Of a DNA stretch of 64,000 nt, positions 1-8,482 are shown in pieces (positions within the stretch are counted from its first letter, which is position 1; each line of letters begins with the position of its first letter). A program made the translations under genes and the position numbers. The stretch covers positions 1 to 64,000 of the forward strand of contig CAJBNH010000031.1 of assembly GCA_903955385.1 (NCBI GenBank), in the 5' to 3' direction. The DNA comes from an uncultured Myxococcales bacterium (lineage in GTDB: Bacteria > Myxococcota_A > UBA9042). The notes below the pieces were generated by a model, which worked only from the letters and a program-made list of their open reading frames with translations, made no database searches and had not been told where the DNA came from.

Positions 1-1
1 C

Positions 2-643
2 ACCGGCACCGACACCGACGTGGGCAAGACCGTGCTCTCGGCGCTCCTGATGGCCGGCGCCGGACCGTCGACCGTGTACTGGAAGCCGGTGCAGACCGGG
101 CTGGACGACGACGCGGGCGACACCCTCACCGTACGGCGACTCGCCCGCTTGTCGGACGAGCGCGTGCTGGACGAGGGCCCCCGGTTTGGTCCGCCCGTCT
201 CGCCACACCACGCCGCCGCGCTGGCCGGACAGCCGATCTCCATGGCAACACTGGTGAGCATCGCCGCCCGTCACGACGGCCCCACCCGTCGCTTCGTCGT
301 CGAGGGTGCAGGCGGACTGCTGGTGCCGCTGGGACCGGGGTTGCTGACCTGCGATCTGGTGCGCGCGCTGGGTTTGCCGGTGCTGGTCGCGGCCTCCACG
401 CGGCTGGGCACGATCAACCACACGCTGCTGACGCTGCGCCACCTGGCGACGTTGGGGCTGCCGACGCTGGGCGTGGTGCTGCTGGGTCGTCCGGACGCCT
501 CGGCGCTGACGGCGCTGGCAGAACATGCCCCGGGTGTGGTGCTGGCCCAAGTTCCGTGGCTGGACCCGCTCGATGCCGAGACGGTCGCTGATTGGGGCCG
601 TCAGCTGCTGCAAGTCCCTGAGCTGCAAGAGGTCCTGTCGTGA
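2..643 (+). CDS. bioD: Dethiobiotin synthetase BioD, 5'-truncated by window edge
   Basis: This is the ATP-dependent synthetase that closes the ureido ring of dethiobiotin from 7,8-diaminopelargonate and CO2, the step before biotin synthase. The frame is open from base 2 and begins inside the P-loop (GTGTDTDVGKT type; TGTDTDVGKT is visible), so only the first few residues are missing. A second family motif, VEGAGGLLVPL, lies near residue 100. The stop overlaps the bioA start by four bases (GTGA), showing translational coupling in a biotin operon. The GTG at 20 lies inside the P-loop and cannot be the true start. Confidence 0.93.
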   Translation, partial: TGTDTDVGKTVLSALLMAGAGPSTVYWKPVQTGLDDDAGDTLTVRRLARLSDERVLDEGPRFGPPVSPHHAAALAGQPISMATLVSIAARHDGPTRRFVVEGAGGLLVPLGPGLLTCDLVRALGLPVLVAASTRLGTINHTLLTLRHLATLGLPTLGVVLLGRPDASALTALAEHAPGVVLAQVPWLDPLDAETVADWGRQLLQVPELQEVLS

Positions 644-1950
644 CTTCCGCCACCCTCGCCCAACGCGACCGCGCTGCCATCTGGCACCCGTTCACCCAAG
701 CCGCGACCGCGCCAGAGCCGCTTGCCGTCGTCGCCGCGCACGGTGCGTATCTCGAGCTCGCCGACGGTCGCCGGGTGCTGGACGGCATTTCGAGCTGGTG
801 GACCAACCTGCATGGCCACGGCCACCCCCGCATCGCCCAAGCGGTTGCGCGCCAAGTCGAAACCTTGGACCACGTGATCTTCGCAGGTTGCACGCATCCG
901 CCGGCGGTCGAGCTGGCCGAGCGCCTGCTGCAGCGCCTGCCCGACTTCGGCCCAGAGCGCCTGACACGGGTCTTCTACTCCGACGACGGCTCGACCGCGG
1001 TCGAGGTCGCGCTGAAGATCGCCTTTCAGTATCAGGCGCAGCGCGGCAAGCCCGACAAGCGCGGCTTCGTCGCCTTCCAGCACGGCTACCACGGCGACAC
1101 GGTCGGCGCGATGGCACTGGGCGACCCGGAGGAATACGCCAGTCCGTTCGCCCCCTTGCTGTTCCCCGTGGCCCGCGTGCCCACCGACGACCTGCAGCCG
1201 CTGCGCGACCTGCTGTGGAAGGATGCCGACCGGATCGCTGCCGTGGTGCTGGAGCCGATGGTGCAGGGCGCGGGCGGCATGCGCTTCCAGACGCCCGAAT
1301 TCGTTCGAGGTGTCGCGGACCTGTGCCGTGCCCACGACGTGCTGTTCGTCGCCGACGAGGTGATGACGGGCTTTGGGCGCACCGGCAAGCTGTTCGCCTG
1401 CGAGCACGCAGGCGTCACGCCCGATCTGATGTGTCTGGCCAAGGGCCTGACCGGGGGCACGCTGCCGCTGGCCGCCACCGTCGCAACCGAGAAGATCTAC
1501 GAAGCTTTCTTGGGTCCGTCAGCCCACACCGCGTTCCTGCATGGCCACAGCTTCACCGCCAACCCGGTGGCCTGCGCGGCTGGACTCGCCAGCCTCGACA
1601 TCTTCGACCACGAGGGCGTTCTGGAACGGATCGCCGCGCTGCAGCAGACACATGCCGCGGAATTGACCGCACTTTCGTCGCATCCCCAGGTGGCCTCGGT
1701 GCGCTGGCTGGGTTCCATCGGCGTGCTCGAGCTGCGCGAGGAAGCGAGCGGCTATTTCGCCGTCGAGCGCGGCCGCAAGTTGGCTCGCGCGTTGCTGGAT
1801 CGCGGCATCCTGTTGCGACCGCTGGGGCCCGTGGTGTACGCGCTGCCGCCTTACGCCACGACGCCCGACGAGGTCACGCGACTGTGGCGAACGGTGGGCG
1901 ACCTGCTGGACGACGGTCCATCCCGCACGGCCCAAGGACCGCAACAATAG
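640..1950 (+). CDS. bioA: Adenosylmethionine-8-amino-7-oxononanoate aminotransferase BioA
   Basis: This PLP-dependent class III aminotransferase makes 7,8-diaminopelargonate from KAPA using S-adenosylmethionine as amino donor, just upstream of BioD in the pathway. The 436 aa length is normal for the family. Visible motifs are the N-terminal WWTNLHGHGHP segment, the PLP-ring Asp in DEVMTGFGRTG, and the Schiff-base lysine in LAKGLTGG (about K268). The GTG start overlaps the bioD stop (GTGA), which fixes the start and implies coupled translation. No other biotin gene follows, so bioB and bioF must lie elsewhere or before the window. Confidence 0.95.
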   Translation: MTSATLAQRDRAAIWHPFTQAATAPEPLAVVAAHGAYLELADGRRVLDGISSWWTNLHGHGHPRIAQAVARQVETLDHVIFAGCTHPPAVELAERLLQRLPDFGPERLTRVFYSDDGSTAVEVALKIAFQYQAQRGKPDKRGFVAFQHGYHGDTVGAMALGDPEEYASPFAPLLFPVARVPTDDLQPLRDLLWKDADRIAAVVLEPMVQGAGGMRFQTPEFVRGVADLCRAHDVLFVADEVMTGFGRTGKLFACEHAGVTPDLMCLAKGLTGGTLPLAATVATEKIYEAFLGPSAHTAFLHGHSFTANPVACAAGLASLDIFDHEGVLERIAALQQTHAAELTALSSHPQVASVRWLGSIGVLELREEASGYFAVERGRKLARALLDRGILLRPLGPVVYALPPYATTPDEVTRLWRTVGDLLDDGPSRTAQGPQQ

Positions 1951-1973
1951 CGACAGCTTGGCGATTTTGAATC

Positions 1974-2001
1974 TTGACACGCCCCGACGGGCTCCTACCT
2001 T
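1974..2001 (+). promoter_or_regulatory. Sigma70-like promoter for the zinc-ribbon gene
   Basis: A perfect -35 TTGACA (1974-1979) is followed after 16 bp by TACCTT (1996-2001), in the 93-bp gap between bioA and the small zinc-ribbon gene. The predicted start near 2008 leaves a short leader with AGGTGA ahead of the ATG at 2044. It was read by eye and is not experimentally supported. Confidence 0.5.
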
Positions 2002-2043
2002 TCGCGGCTCACGTCCCCGCGCCCGAACCCAGGTGAACCGACC

Positions 2044-2319
2044 ATGCCTGCCTATGACTACCGTTGCCAGTCCTGCGGCCACACGTTCGAGAAGACCCAA
2101 CGCATCACCGCTGCCGCGGGCGCCACGTGCCCCAGCTGCTCCAGCGAAGACTGCACGCGCCTGATCACCGGCGGCACCTTCCACCTCAAGGGCAGCGGCT
2201 GGTACCAGTCGGACTACGGCAAGAGCGGCGGCGCCAACACGACCAAGCCGTCCGAACCCGCAGCGTGCGGTGCGGCGGGTGGGTGCTCGTCCGGTACGTG
2301 TCCGATGGCCGAGGCCTAA
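2044..2319 (+). CDS. FmdB-family zinc-ribbon protein
   Basis: This small (91 aa) protein opens with MPAYDYRCQSCGHTFE, the hallmark of the FmdB/CxxC_CXXC_SSSS family, followed by a second CPSC pair, so the N-terminal 40 residues should bind one zinc ion. The conserved GGTFHLKGSGWYQSDY segment follows. The Ser/Gly/Cys-rich C-terminal tail (CGAAGGCSSGTC) may hold another metal. The family is called regulatory after FmdB of Methylophilus, but its biochemical role is unknown. The ATG is preceded by AGGTGA and by a good promoter, so it is probably monocistronic. Its stop is one base from the stop of the convergent dus gene. Confidence 0.85.
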   Translation: MPAYDYRCQSCGHTFEKTQRITAAAGATCPSCSSEDCTRLITGGTFHLKGSGWYQSDYGKSGGANTTKPSEPAACGAAGGCSSGTCPMAEA

Positions 2320-2320
2320 G

Positions 2321-3475
2321 CTACCCGATCGCCGTCAGGCAACTGTCCGTATCCTCAGCGGTGGCCTGAACTTCCGCCGCTTGGGGTTCTCGCCCCGCCC
2401 ACCGCTCCAGTTCCCCGGCATCGTCGGCGGCAAAGAAGCTGCCGATCCAGGCGAACATCTCCGCAGTCGTTCTGGCTCGCATCGCCCGCTCGCGCAGCAG
2501 TGCGCCGTGGTGAAAGCCCTTGGTCATGCGCGCCAGCAGCTGCTTGATCCGCCCCGGAATCGCGTGCTCTGGCATCTTCTCTGCCATCAGGTCGCGAAAC
2601 CGCTCCAGCAGCGCCATCCGGTCGGCGTTCGACGGCTGATGCACAGGTCGACCCGCCACCAGGTCATCGATCTGTCCGAAAATCCAAGGGTTCATGATCG
2701 CCGCTCGGCCGATCATCACGCCTGCGACGCCCGGAGTCCGCAAGCGCCACAGCGCCTCTTCCGCCGTCGACACGTCGCCCGACCCGACCACCGGCACGTT
2801 GACCGCCGCAGCCACCGCCTCGACCACGCCCCAATCGGCCACCCCGGTGTAAAGCTGCACCCGCGTCCGCCCGTGGACGGTCACCATCTGCGCTCCGGCA
2901 TCGACTACTTTCTTTGCGATCTCAACGGCATTCAGCGAGTCGCTGTTCCACCCGCTGCGGATCTTCACCGTCACCGGCACGTCCACGGCCTTCACCGTCG
3001 ACTCGACCAGGCGCGCCAGATGGTCCTCCTGCCGCATCAGCTCGGCCCCCCCGCCGCGCTTGACGACCTTGGGCGCCGGGCAGCCGCAGTTGATGTCGAC
3101 CGTCGCCGCGCCCGCCCCTGCGACCAAGCGCGCGGCGTTGACCATGCGGTCGATGTCGGCGCCGAAGATCTGCACACTCAGCGGCTGCTCTTCGTTCGGG
3201 TCGAAGGCCATGCGAAACAGGGACTTGACGTTCTTGCGCGTCATCCCCTCGACGGAAATGAATTCGGTGACCAGCAGACCGACCGACCCGTGCCCGGCCC
3301 ACTGGACCATGCGGCGAAACGGGCTGTCGGTCACGCCGGACATGGGCGCCAGGATGAACGGCCGCTCGATCGCGACCTTGCCGCCAATCGTGAAGCCGCG
3401 GACCCAAGACTGCGGACCGGGGGGAAGGTTGTGCTCTGGTCGGTGCGAAGGGACCACATCAGGGGCGTTCGACAT
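2321..3475 (-). CDS. dusB: tRNA-dihydrouridine synthase, DusB-like
   Basis: This FMN-dependent TIM-barrel enzyme reduces specific uridines in tRNA D-loops to dihydrouridine. The N-terminal LAPMSGVTDSPFR motif binds FMN. NCGCPAPKVVKRGGGAELM carries the catalytic cysteine, followed by VTVKIRSGW, VHGRTR and the phosphate-binding GVMIGRAAIMNPWIF. The order and spacing fit the DusB subfamily. At 384 aa it is longer than the usual 320-340 because of about 30 extra N-terminal residues, so the true start may be slightly downstream. It is transcribed last after two cyclic-nucleotide-binding genes on the same strand, only six bases after the nearer one. In some proteobacteria dusB precedes fis, but no fis is here. 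Confidence 0.88.
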   Translation of the reverse strand: MSNAPDVVPSHRPEHNLPPGPQSWVRGFTIGGKVAIERPFILAPMSGVTDSPFRRMVQWAGHGSVGLLVTEFISVEGMTRKNVKSLFRMAFDPNEEQPLSVQIFGADIDRMVNAARLVAGAGAATVDINCGCPAPKVVKRGGGAELMRQEDHLARLVESTVKAVDVPVTVKIRSGWNSDSLNAVEIAKKVVDAGAQMVTVHGRTRVQLYTGVADWGVVEAVAAAVNVPVVGSGDVSTAEEALWRLRTPGVAGVMIGRAAIMNPWIFGQIDDLVAGRPVHQPSNADRMALLERFRDLMAEKMPEHAIPGRIKQLLARMTKGFHHGALLRERAMRARTTAEMFAWIGSFFAADDAGELERWAGREPQAAEVQATAEDTDSCLTAIG

Positions 3476-3481
3476 GCGGTG

Positions 3482-4072
3482 TCACGGGTTGCGAGAGGGG
3501 GCGCCGCTGTTGGCAGGCGCGGGGTCTTGGACAGGTGTGGCGGGGTCGACGTCCCAGTCGGTCAGCGAAGCCTGCAGCGTCATCCACTGGGACCGCTGGC
3601 GCTCCGTCGGTCCGGACGGCTGGATCGGCTGGGTGCGCAGCTGCACCAAACGCTTGGTGGCGATGCGCAGCTGGCGGATGCCGGCGATGGCGATCTGCTC
3701 TTGAAAACGCAACGCAAGTGGCGAGCTGGCCCGCAGCTGCTGCTCGAACACCTCGCGCGTCAGCTCCAGCGCGACCGTCGGCTCTACAGCCACGACCGAG
3801 GCGGTGCGCGGGGCGTGATCGATCAGCGCCATTTGCCCGACGATCGCCCCTGCGTCCAGCGTGGCCAACACCCGCGAGCCTTCCGGCGTCGTGCAAGTCA
3901 CCGCAACCCGACCGATCGCGATCAGGAAGGCCGACGAGCCGAACTCGCCCTCGCGGCACAGATGGTCGCCCGTGCGGAACGGACGCGCCGGGGCCACCGA
4001 AGCCAGCAGCTTCAGTTCGGGATTCGTGTAGTCCTTCAGCGAGTGAAGTGTCCGCAGGTTGATCTGCTGCAT
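3482..4072 (-). CDS. Single cyclic-nucleotide-binding-domain protein (first of a tandem pair)
   Basis: This 196 aa protein has one CRP/CAP-like cNMP-binding domain (about residues 15-135) and no helix-turn-helix, so it is not a typical CRP transcription factor. The phosphate-binding cassette reads GQMALIDHAPRTAS. The conserved arginine is present, but the usual glutamate is glutamine (GQM in place of GEM), which may weaken or change cNMP binding. The C-terminal region is predicted helical and then Pro-rich, with no recognisable effector domain. It lies between a related CNBD gene and dusB, both on the same strand. Its partner is unknown. Confidence 0.75.
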   Translation of the reverse strand: MQQINLRTLHSLKDYTNPELKLLASVAPARPFRTGDHLCREGEFGSSAFLIAIGRVAVTCTTPEGSRVLATLDAGAIVGQMALIDHAPRTASVVAVEPTVALELTREVFEQQLRASSPLALRFQEQIAIAGIRQLRIATKRLVQLRTQPIQPSGPTERQRSQWMTLQASLTDWDVDPATPVQDPAPANSGAPSRNP

Positions 4073-4108
4073 GGATCTCCGGCTGCACGCGGGCGTTTCG
4101 TTGCGGGG

Positions 4109-4648
4109 CTACTCGCCGGCCAAGCGCGCCCACAGGCGGGTGAACGTCGACGTCACGGGGCGGTTGGACCGCGGCGGTGCCCGGCGGCTCGGGTCGGGTT
4201 CGAGTTCTTGGGTGATGCGTTCATCCATCTGCCGCAGCCGCGCGGTCACGATGCGGATGACCTCGCCCACCAGCACGGTCGAGGCCGCGGGGCACGTCGC
4301 GCGCAGCCGATGCAGGCCGATCCGCCCAAGCTCGAACACCAGCGAGTCGTGGGCGGCCATCACCGTTGCCGCCCTCGGCTCGGGGTCCAGCAGCGCCATT
4401 TCGCCGGCCATAGCGCCGATGCCCAGGGTTCCCAGCTCAGTCCGGACGCCGGCATCCACTCGCGACACTTCGAGCAACCCGCGCCCGACCAGCACCAGGG
4501 TATCGCCCTGATCGCCTTGGTGAAACAGGACCTCGCCTGCGACGAGCTCCCGTGGCCGCAGGACGGCAAGCAGTGCGGCCCGGTCGGCCTCCGCCAGTTC
4601 ATGAGCCAGCGGTAAGGTTCCCAGCAAAGCGAGGTGAGCGACGGACAT
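4109..4648 (-). CDS. Single cyclic-nucleotide-binding-domain protein (second of the pair)
   Basis: This protein has one cNMP-binding domain with a complete cassette, GEMALLDPEPRAAT, keeping both the glutamate and the arginine that contact the ribose-phosphate. No DNA-binding domain follows. The C-terminus is basic and disordered, with many Pro, Arg and Ser residues. I chose the ATG at 4648, which has GGGGAA seven bases upstream; the frame is open to 4693 but that segment is not domain-like. The 179 aa product is similar in layout to its downstream neighbour, suggesting duplication followed by divergence. It faces the lipoprotein gene at 4794 across a 145-bp divergent promoter region that holds a TGCTATCGT extended -10-like element on this strand. 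Confidence 0.75.
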   Translation of the reverse strand: MSVAHLALLGTLPLAHELAEADRAALLAVLRPRELVAGEVLFHQGDQGDTLVLVGRGLLEVSRVDAGVRTELGTLGIGAMAGEMALLDPEPRAATVMAAHDSLVFELGRIGLHRLRATCPAASTVLVGEVIRIVTARLRQMDERITQELEPDPSRRAPPRSNRPVTSTFTRLWARLAGE

Positions 4649-4793
4649 GCAGATTCCCCGGGGTGCGATGCGCAGTCTCAAACGATAGCACACGCCTCAC
4701 GGCCTTGCACGGGAACGGCGCCGCTCGAACGCAACGAACCCAAGCAGGTGGCCCAACTTGCGCCGGGCTGGGGGGTCGCGCATTCTGTGTGCC

Positions 4794-6107
4794 ATGCGTT
4801 CGTCCCCCGACTGCCCCGCACTCCCCCTCACACGCTCCTGCGCCACTTGGTCGTGGACGGTCGTCGCGGCGTGCGTGGGGCTCATCGCGTGCGTCACGGC
4901 CTGCGAGAAGGACTTCCGTTCGTGCGAAGCGGGGTTATGCCCCAGCGGCACCTCCTGCAACACGGCCACCGGGCTGTGCGAGGCCCCGACCGGCCCTCGA
5001 CCCGACCCAGTTGGACTGTTCGGCCGCATCTCGCTCGTGCAGCTCAGCGACGGCAAGCTCGGTGTCGCAGGTCTGGCTCCAGCGCACCAAAGCTTGGCCT
5101 TTCTCAGCGGTCAGGCCGCAGAGTGGCAAACGACCTTCGTGGCGGGACCCGCCGCCGCTGCTGAGGCTCCGTCCTCAGGTCATGTGTCCGCTGCCGTCGT
5201 CGGTCCCGATGGGGTCGTCCACTTGGCTTGGGCGCGCGCCACCGACGCCAGCCTGTGGTACGCGTCGGGCGGCCCAAGCGGCTGGCACACCGAAGCCGTC
5301 GCCGCAGCGACCGCCGGCACGGTCGGCGATGAGGTCGCGGTTGGCTTGTGGCAGGGGCGCCCTGTGGTCGCCTGGCGCGCCGGCGCGGCGCCGTGGGTGC
5401 GGGTTGCCCGTCGCCAAGCCGACGGCAATTGGGCTGGCGAAAACGTCCCGTCCCCTCCGCCTCCCGTCGGTGACGCCCCGCAAGAGGCAGAGCTGGGCAG
5501 CTCGCTGACGATGGCCATTCTGCCGTCTGGGCCTGCACTTGCGTATCACGATGACACGCACGGCGACCTTGTGCTGGCCGTCAACGCGCCGCAGGGGTGG
5601 AGCGTCTCTCGCATCGCCGGGAGCGATCCGACCACCGGCGCGGACACCGGCGACGTTGGCCGGCCCGTCGCCACCGCAGTCGGTCAGCAGGGAGGGCTCG
5701 CCGTCGCCTATCTCGACCGGACACGGGGCCAAGTGTGGGTGGCGCGGTCCTCGGCAGGGCTGCTGACGCATCAGGTCGTAGCCGATGGTGGGTTCGACGA
5801 CCCAAGCTCTGGGGCGCGACGCGTCGCCCTTCTGGGCACCGCACTGTCGGTTGTGGTGCTTCCAAGTGACCGTGTCGCCGTCGCAATGCTCGATGCAAGT
5901 CGCCTGCGCCTGCGCGTCGCTGTCGAGAAGGTGTCGGGCGGTTTCGTGCTCTACGACGTACCCGGGACCCGTCCCCAGCTGTGGCCGTCCCTACTGGTGC
6001 CGACTGCCGGAGGCTTGAAGCTGGGCTACGTCGAGTTGGACGCTCCGCGCGGTCCTGCCGCCAGCGCCGTGTCCGTCTGGTCCGTGCCGGTGGGAGGAAC
6101 CCCGTGA
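4794..6107 (+). CDS. Lipoprotein, probable beta-propeller-like, function unknown
   Basis: The predicted export signal ends in a lipobox (VTAC, Cys about 37), followed by a short Cys-rich segment (CEAGLCPSGTSC) of the kind common in myxobacterial surface lipoproteins. The rest of the 437 aa chain is Gly/Ala/Val-rich, with recurring blocks such as HLAWARATDASLWYASGG and LAVAYLDRTRGQVWVA at intervals of about 50-60 residues, which looks like a propeller fold. No catalytic motif was found. A TTG at 4758 with AGGTGG upstream is an alternative start, but the ATG gives a better signal peptide. The stop overlaps the next lipoprotein start (GTGA), so the two are coupled. Confidence 0.6.
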   Translation: MRSSPDCPALPLTRSCATWSWTVVAACVGLIACVTACEKDFRSCEAGLCPSGTSCNTATGLCEAPTGPRPDPVGLFGRISLVQLSDGKLGVAGLAPAHQSLAFLSGQAAEWQTTFVAGPAAAAEAPSSGHVSAAVVGPDGVVHLAWARATDASLWYASGGPSGWHTEAVAAATAGTVGDEVAVGLWQGRPVVAWRAGAAPWVRVARRQADGNWAGENVPSPPPPVGDAPQEAELGSSLTMAILPSGPALAYHDDTHGDLVLAVNAPQGWSVSRIAGSDPTTGADTGDVGRPVATAVGQQGGLAVAYLDRTRGQVWVARSSAGLLTHQVVADGGFDDPSSGARRVALLGTALSVVVLPSDRVAVAMLDASRLRLRVAVEKVSGGFVLYDVPGTRPQLWPSLLVPTAGGLKLGYVELDAPRGPAASAVSVWSVPVGGTP

Positions 6108-7621
6108 CCCACCTCCGCGCCATGTGGATGGCCGCCGCGCTGGCCGCTGCCTCCTGCAGCCAGCCGACCCAACCGCTCGACCAGCCCCTGCCTCCCAGCC
6201 ACGTGACCGCGGGCGGCGTGCATCTGGTGGTTCTGGACGCCGACCTGCCTCAGGTTGCTGAAACGATTCGTCTTTCCATCGGCAAGTCGATCGAGGTCGC
6301 CAGCGCGCCGTGGCCCATGGACGACTCCGACGGCCACGTGCTGGGCGCGTTATCTGCCATCGTTGACCTCGCACCGGGCAAAGCGTCGTGGACCGCCAAC
6401 AACCGACTGCAGCTGACGTGGCCGGTGCCCGACCTGACGCTGAGCCTGTCGGTGGCGGCCCCCGGGGACATCGCGTGCGCGCTGCACTTTCTCGTGACGG
6501 GCGGGCAAGTCCGCGCCGATCTCGACGTGCGTCGGTCGGCGATCGGTACGGTTGCAGGGGGTCTTGCGGAAGAGCCCGAGTTCTCGTGGAAAGACGCCTC
6601 CTTGCAGGGTCCGGATGCCTGTCTGTCGGGGCTCGAACCGGCCGGCGTGCAAGCGTTGGCGGACCACTTGAGCGCGACGCTGCGGGGCTCAGTCCTGCCT
6701 CGGGTGTCGGCCGGTGCGAATCAGGCGGCCCGCACGCTGTTTCCCAGTTCCCTCGAACAGGCCGTCCGGTGGCCGACCACGACCCGCTGGGGCGACGTCG
6801 GCGAGTTGCGTCTATCGACAACGTATCTGCCATGGTCCCCGCAAGATGCCGCGCTCGTCGCCGGACATGAGGCCCCTCGCGCCTATGCCTCGCTCGCGGT
6901 CGGTGTCGACGTGGATCGCGCGGGCTGCGTGCCCGACCTGCCGCCTCCCGCGATTGCCCCGACCCCGTTGGCCGGGCAACCTCCTGCTCCGCCTCAGGGA
7001 AGCTCCTTTCTGCGCCGGGCACTCGTGATCGACCGAGCCTCGCTCTCCCGCATCGCTTGGGCGCTGCACCGATCCGGCGCCCTGTGCCAGGACACCACCG
7101 AGCGTGTGCGCGACGCCAGTCCGTCGTGGGCACCGACAGCCTTGCCGTCGCTGGCGGACTGGGTCGAAGGTGCGCCGCTGGCCGCGCGATTCTGGCCCGG
7201 CGCGGCGCCGATCGTCTCGGTCGCAAGCGACAGCGTCGGCCCGGTGGTCGACTGGCGACTGACGGGAGCGACGCTGGAGTTGACCGGTCTCGTCGGGGGA
7301 ACCGAGCTCGTCGTGCTGTCGGTTTCCGGCGAATTCCGCGTACGCCTGCGTCTCACGGTCGTCGACGGCGCGAATCTGGGCCTGCAAGTGGTGTCAGCCA
7401 AACGGGACAGTTCGCTCGTGTCGAGCCCGCTCTTCGGCGGTAACCTGCCCGCCTCAGGACCCGCCTTGGACGCCGTCGTCGATGCCGCCGTCGCGGGAAT
7501 CTTCTCGACGCTGCCCGTGTTGCCGCTGGGCATCGCGCTACCGTCCGGAACGATGGCCACCGGGACCTCGCGCGCAGGCGACTCGCTGTGGCTTTGGCTC
7601 GATAGCGCTCCGGGCGGCTGA
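6104..7621 (+). CDS. Lipoprotein of unknown function
   Basis: This is a 505 aa exported protein. The GTG start at 6104 overlaps the previous stop and has GGGAGGA upstream. Its signal peptide ends in the lipobox AASC (Cys 18). The mature part has no motif I recognise. It alternates hydrophobic strands and loops, contains a few Cys (CALHF, CLSG, CVPDL, LCQD) that could form disulfides, and carries a Pro-rich stretch around residues 280-305. Coupled translation with the upstream beta-propeller-like lipoprotein suggests they act together at the outer membrane. Confidence 0.55.
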   Translation: MTHLRAMWMAAALAAASCSQPTQPLDQPLPPSHVTAGGVHLVVLDADLPQVAETIRLSIGKSIEVASAPWPMDDSDGHVLGALSAIVDLAPGKASWTANNRLQLTWPVPDLTLSLSVAAPGDIACALHFLVTGGQVRADLDVRRSAIGTVAGGLAEEPEFSWKDASLQGPDACLSGLEPAGVQALADHLSATLRGSVLPRVSAGANQAARTLFPSSLEQAVRWPTTTRWGDVGELRLSTTYLPWSPQDAALVAGHEAPRAYASLAVGVDVDRAGCVPDLPPPAIAPTPLAGQPPAPPQGSSFLRRALVIDRASLSRIAWALHRSGALCQDTTERVRDASPSWAPTALPSLADWVEGAPLAARFWPGAAPIVSVASDSVGPVVDWRLTGATLELTGLVGGTELVVLSVSGEFRVRLRLTVVDGANLGLQVVSAKRDSSLVSSPLFGGNLPASGPALDAVVDAAVAGIFSTLPVLPLGIALPSGTMATGTSRAGDSLWLWLDSAPGG

Positions 7622-7626
7622 CCCGG

Positions 7627-7655
7627 TTGCCGTTCAGGCTCGCAGTTGCTAGGGT
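7627..7655 (+). promoter_or_regulatory. Possible promoter for the 7705 gene
   Basis: TTGCCG (7627-7632) and TAGGGT (7650-7655) are separated by 17 bp in the 83-bp gap after the lipoprotein gene. The spacing is ideal but the -10 is weak, so this is a tentative call. Confidence 0.3.
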
Positions 7656-7704
7656 TTGCGCCCTTGAAACGCCCGGCCAAAGTGCCAGGCGAGGGACCAA
7701 CGAC

Positions 7705-8442
7705 ATGCTTTTCCGCTCTCGATTCCGCCTCCCACACCTCCTTGCCGTCTGGACGCTCGGTGCCTGCGTGACCGTCACGTCGGTCGCTCCGGAAGCCGCG
7801 CAAGCCGCTCCTGTGGCCACCGGCGAGAAGCGAACCGTGCTCAAGTGGGACAGCGCCCTGAAGGACGAGGACAACAAGCCGGTGTCGGGTCTGTTCCCCA
7901 TGCAGTTCCAGCTGCGCAAGCCCAAGCAGAAGAAGGCGTTCTGGAAGGAGACCCACTGGGTCGCCGTCGACAACGGCCGCTACGCCCTCGAGTTGGGTCG
8001 GGTCACCGCACTGCCCAAGAACCTGGACCCCAAGACCTCGATCCTCACCGTCAACATCCCCGGCGTCGGCGAGATCATCACCGAAGCGCTGGACGGCAGC
8101 GACGCCTCGCTCGCCGAAGAGGCCGACCTGGGCATGGGCAGCCACCGCATCGTGCAATACGCTGAAAAGGCTGGATTTGCCTACGAGGCTGAGCGCTCCG
8201 GCATCGCCGACCGCTTGGGCGACTTCACTGCCGAGAAACTGCGCGAGGCGCTCGATGCCCTCGAGAAGCGCAAGGTCAAGGTGCGCGTCGGCCGCAATCA
8301 GGTCAACCTGCAGAGCGTGGGCGGCGCGGGCGGCACCCCCTACGAGGCGGTCTGCCCTCCCGGCATGGTGGTCGTCGGCATTCGCGGTGGTTCCGGCATC
8401 TACATCGACAACTTCCAGGTGGTTTGCGGGCCGCTCGAGTAG
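7705..8442 (+). CDS. Secreted protein with C-terminal Cys-bounded CPPGMVVVGIRGGSG motif
   Basis: This 245 aa exported protein starts at the ATG at 7705 (GAGGGACC upstream). The signal region includes LGAC, which could be a lipobox, or it may be cleaved after AQA. The next 100 residues are probably a beta-rich domain (VLKWDSALKDEDN, ending in VNIPGVGE), followed by a helical stretch (ADRLGDFTAEKLREALDALE). The last 35 residues (CPPGMVVVGIRGGSG, IDNFQVVC) match a short repeat seen at the ends of secreted bacterial proteins, where two Cys bracket a hydrophobic strand pair. The role is unknown. Confidence 0.55.
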   Translation: MLFRSRFRLPHLLAVWTLGACVTVTSVAPEAAQAAPVATGEKRTVLKWDSALKDEDNKPVSGLFPMQFQLRKPKQKKAFWKETHWVAVDNGRYALELGRVTALPKNLDPKTSILTVNIPGVGEIITEALDGSDASLAEEADLGMGSHRIVQYAEKAGFAYEAERSGIADRLGDFTAEKLREALDALEKRKVKVRVGRNQVNLQSVGGAGGTPYEAVCPPGMVVVGIRGGSGIYIDNFQVVCGPLE

Positions 8443-8445
8443 ACA

Positions 8446-8476
8446 CTCGCCGGTCGTGCGGTGCTGAGCCGGCGAG
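8446..8476 (+). other. Inverted repeat covering the Nudix ribosome binding site
   Basis: A perfect 8-bp stem, CTCGCCGG (8446-8453) and CCGGCGAG (8469-8476), is separated by a 15-nt loop. There is no T-tract, so it is not a classic intrinsic terminator. The right arm contains the GCGAG part of the Shine-Dalgarno region of the Nudix gene, so it could mask initiation or mark a transcript end. Confidence 0.35.
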
Positions 8477-8482
8477 GTGACC

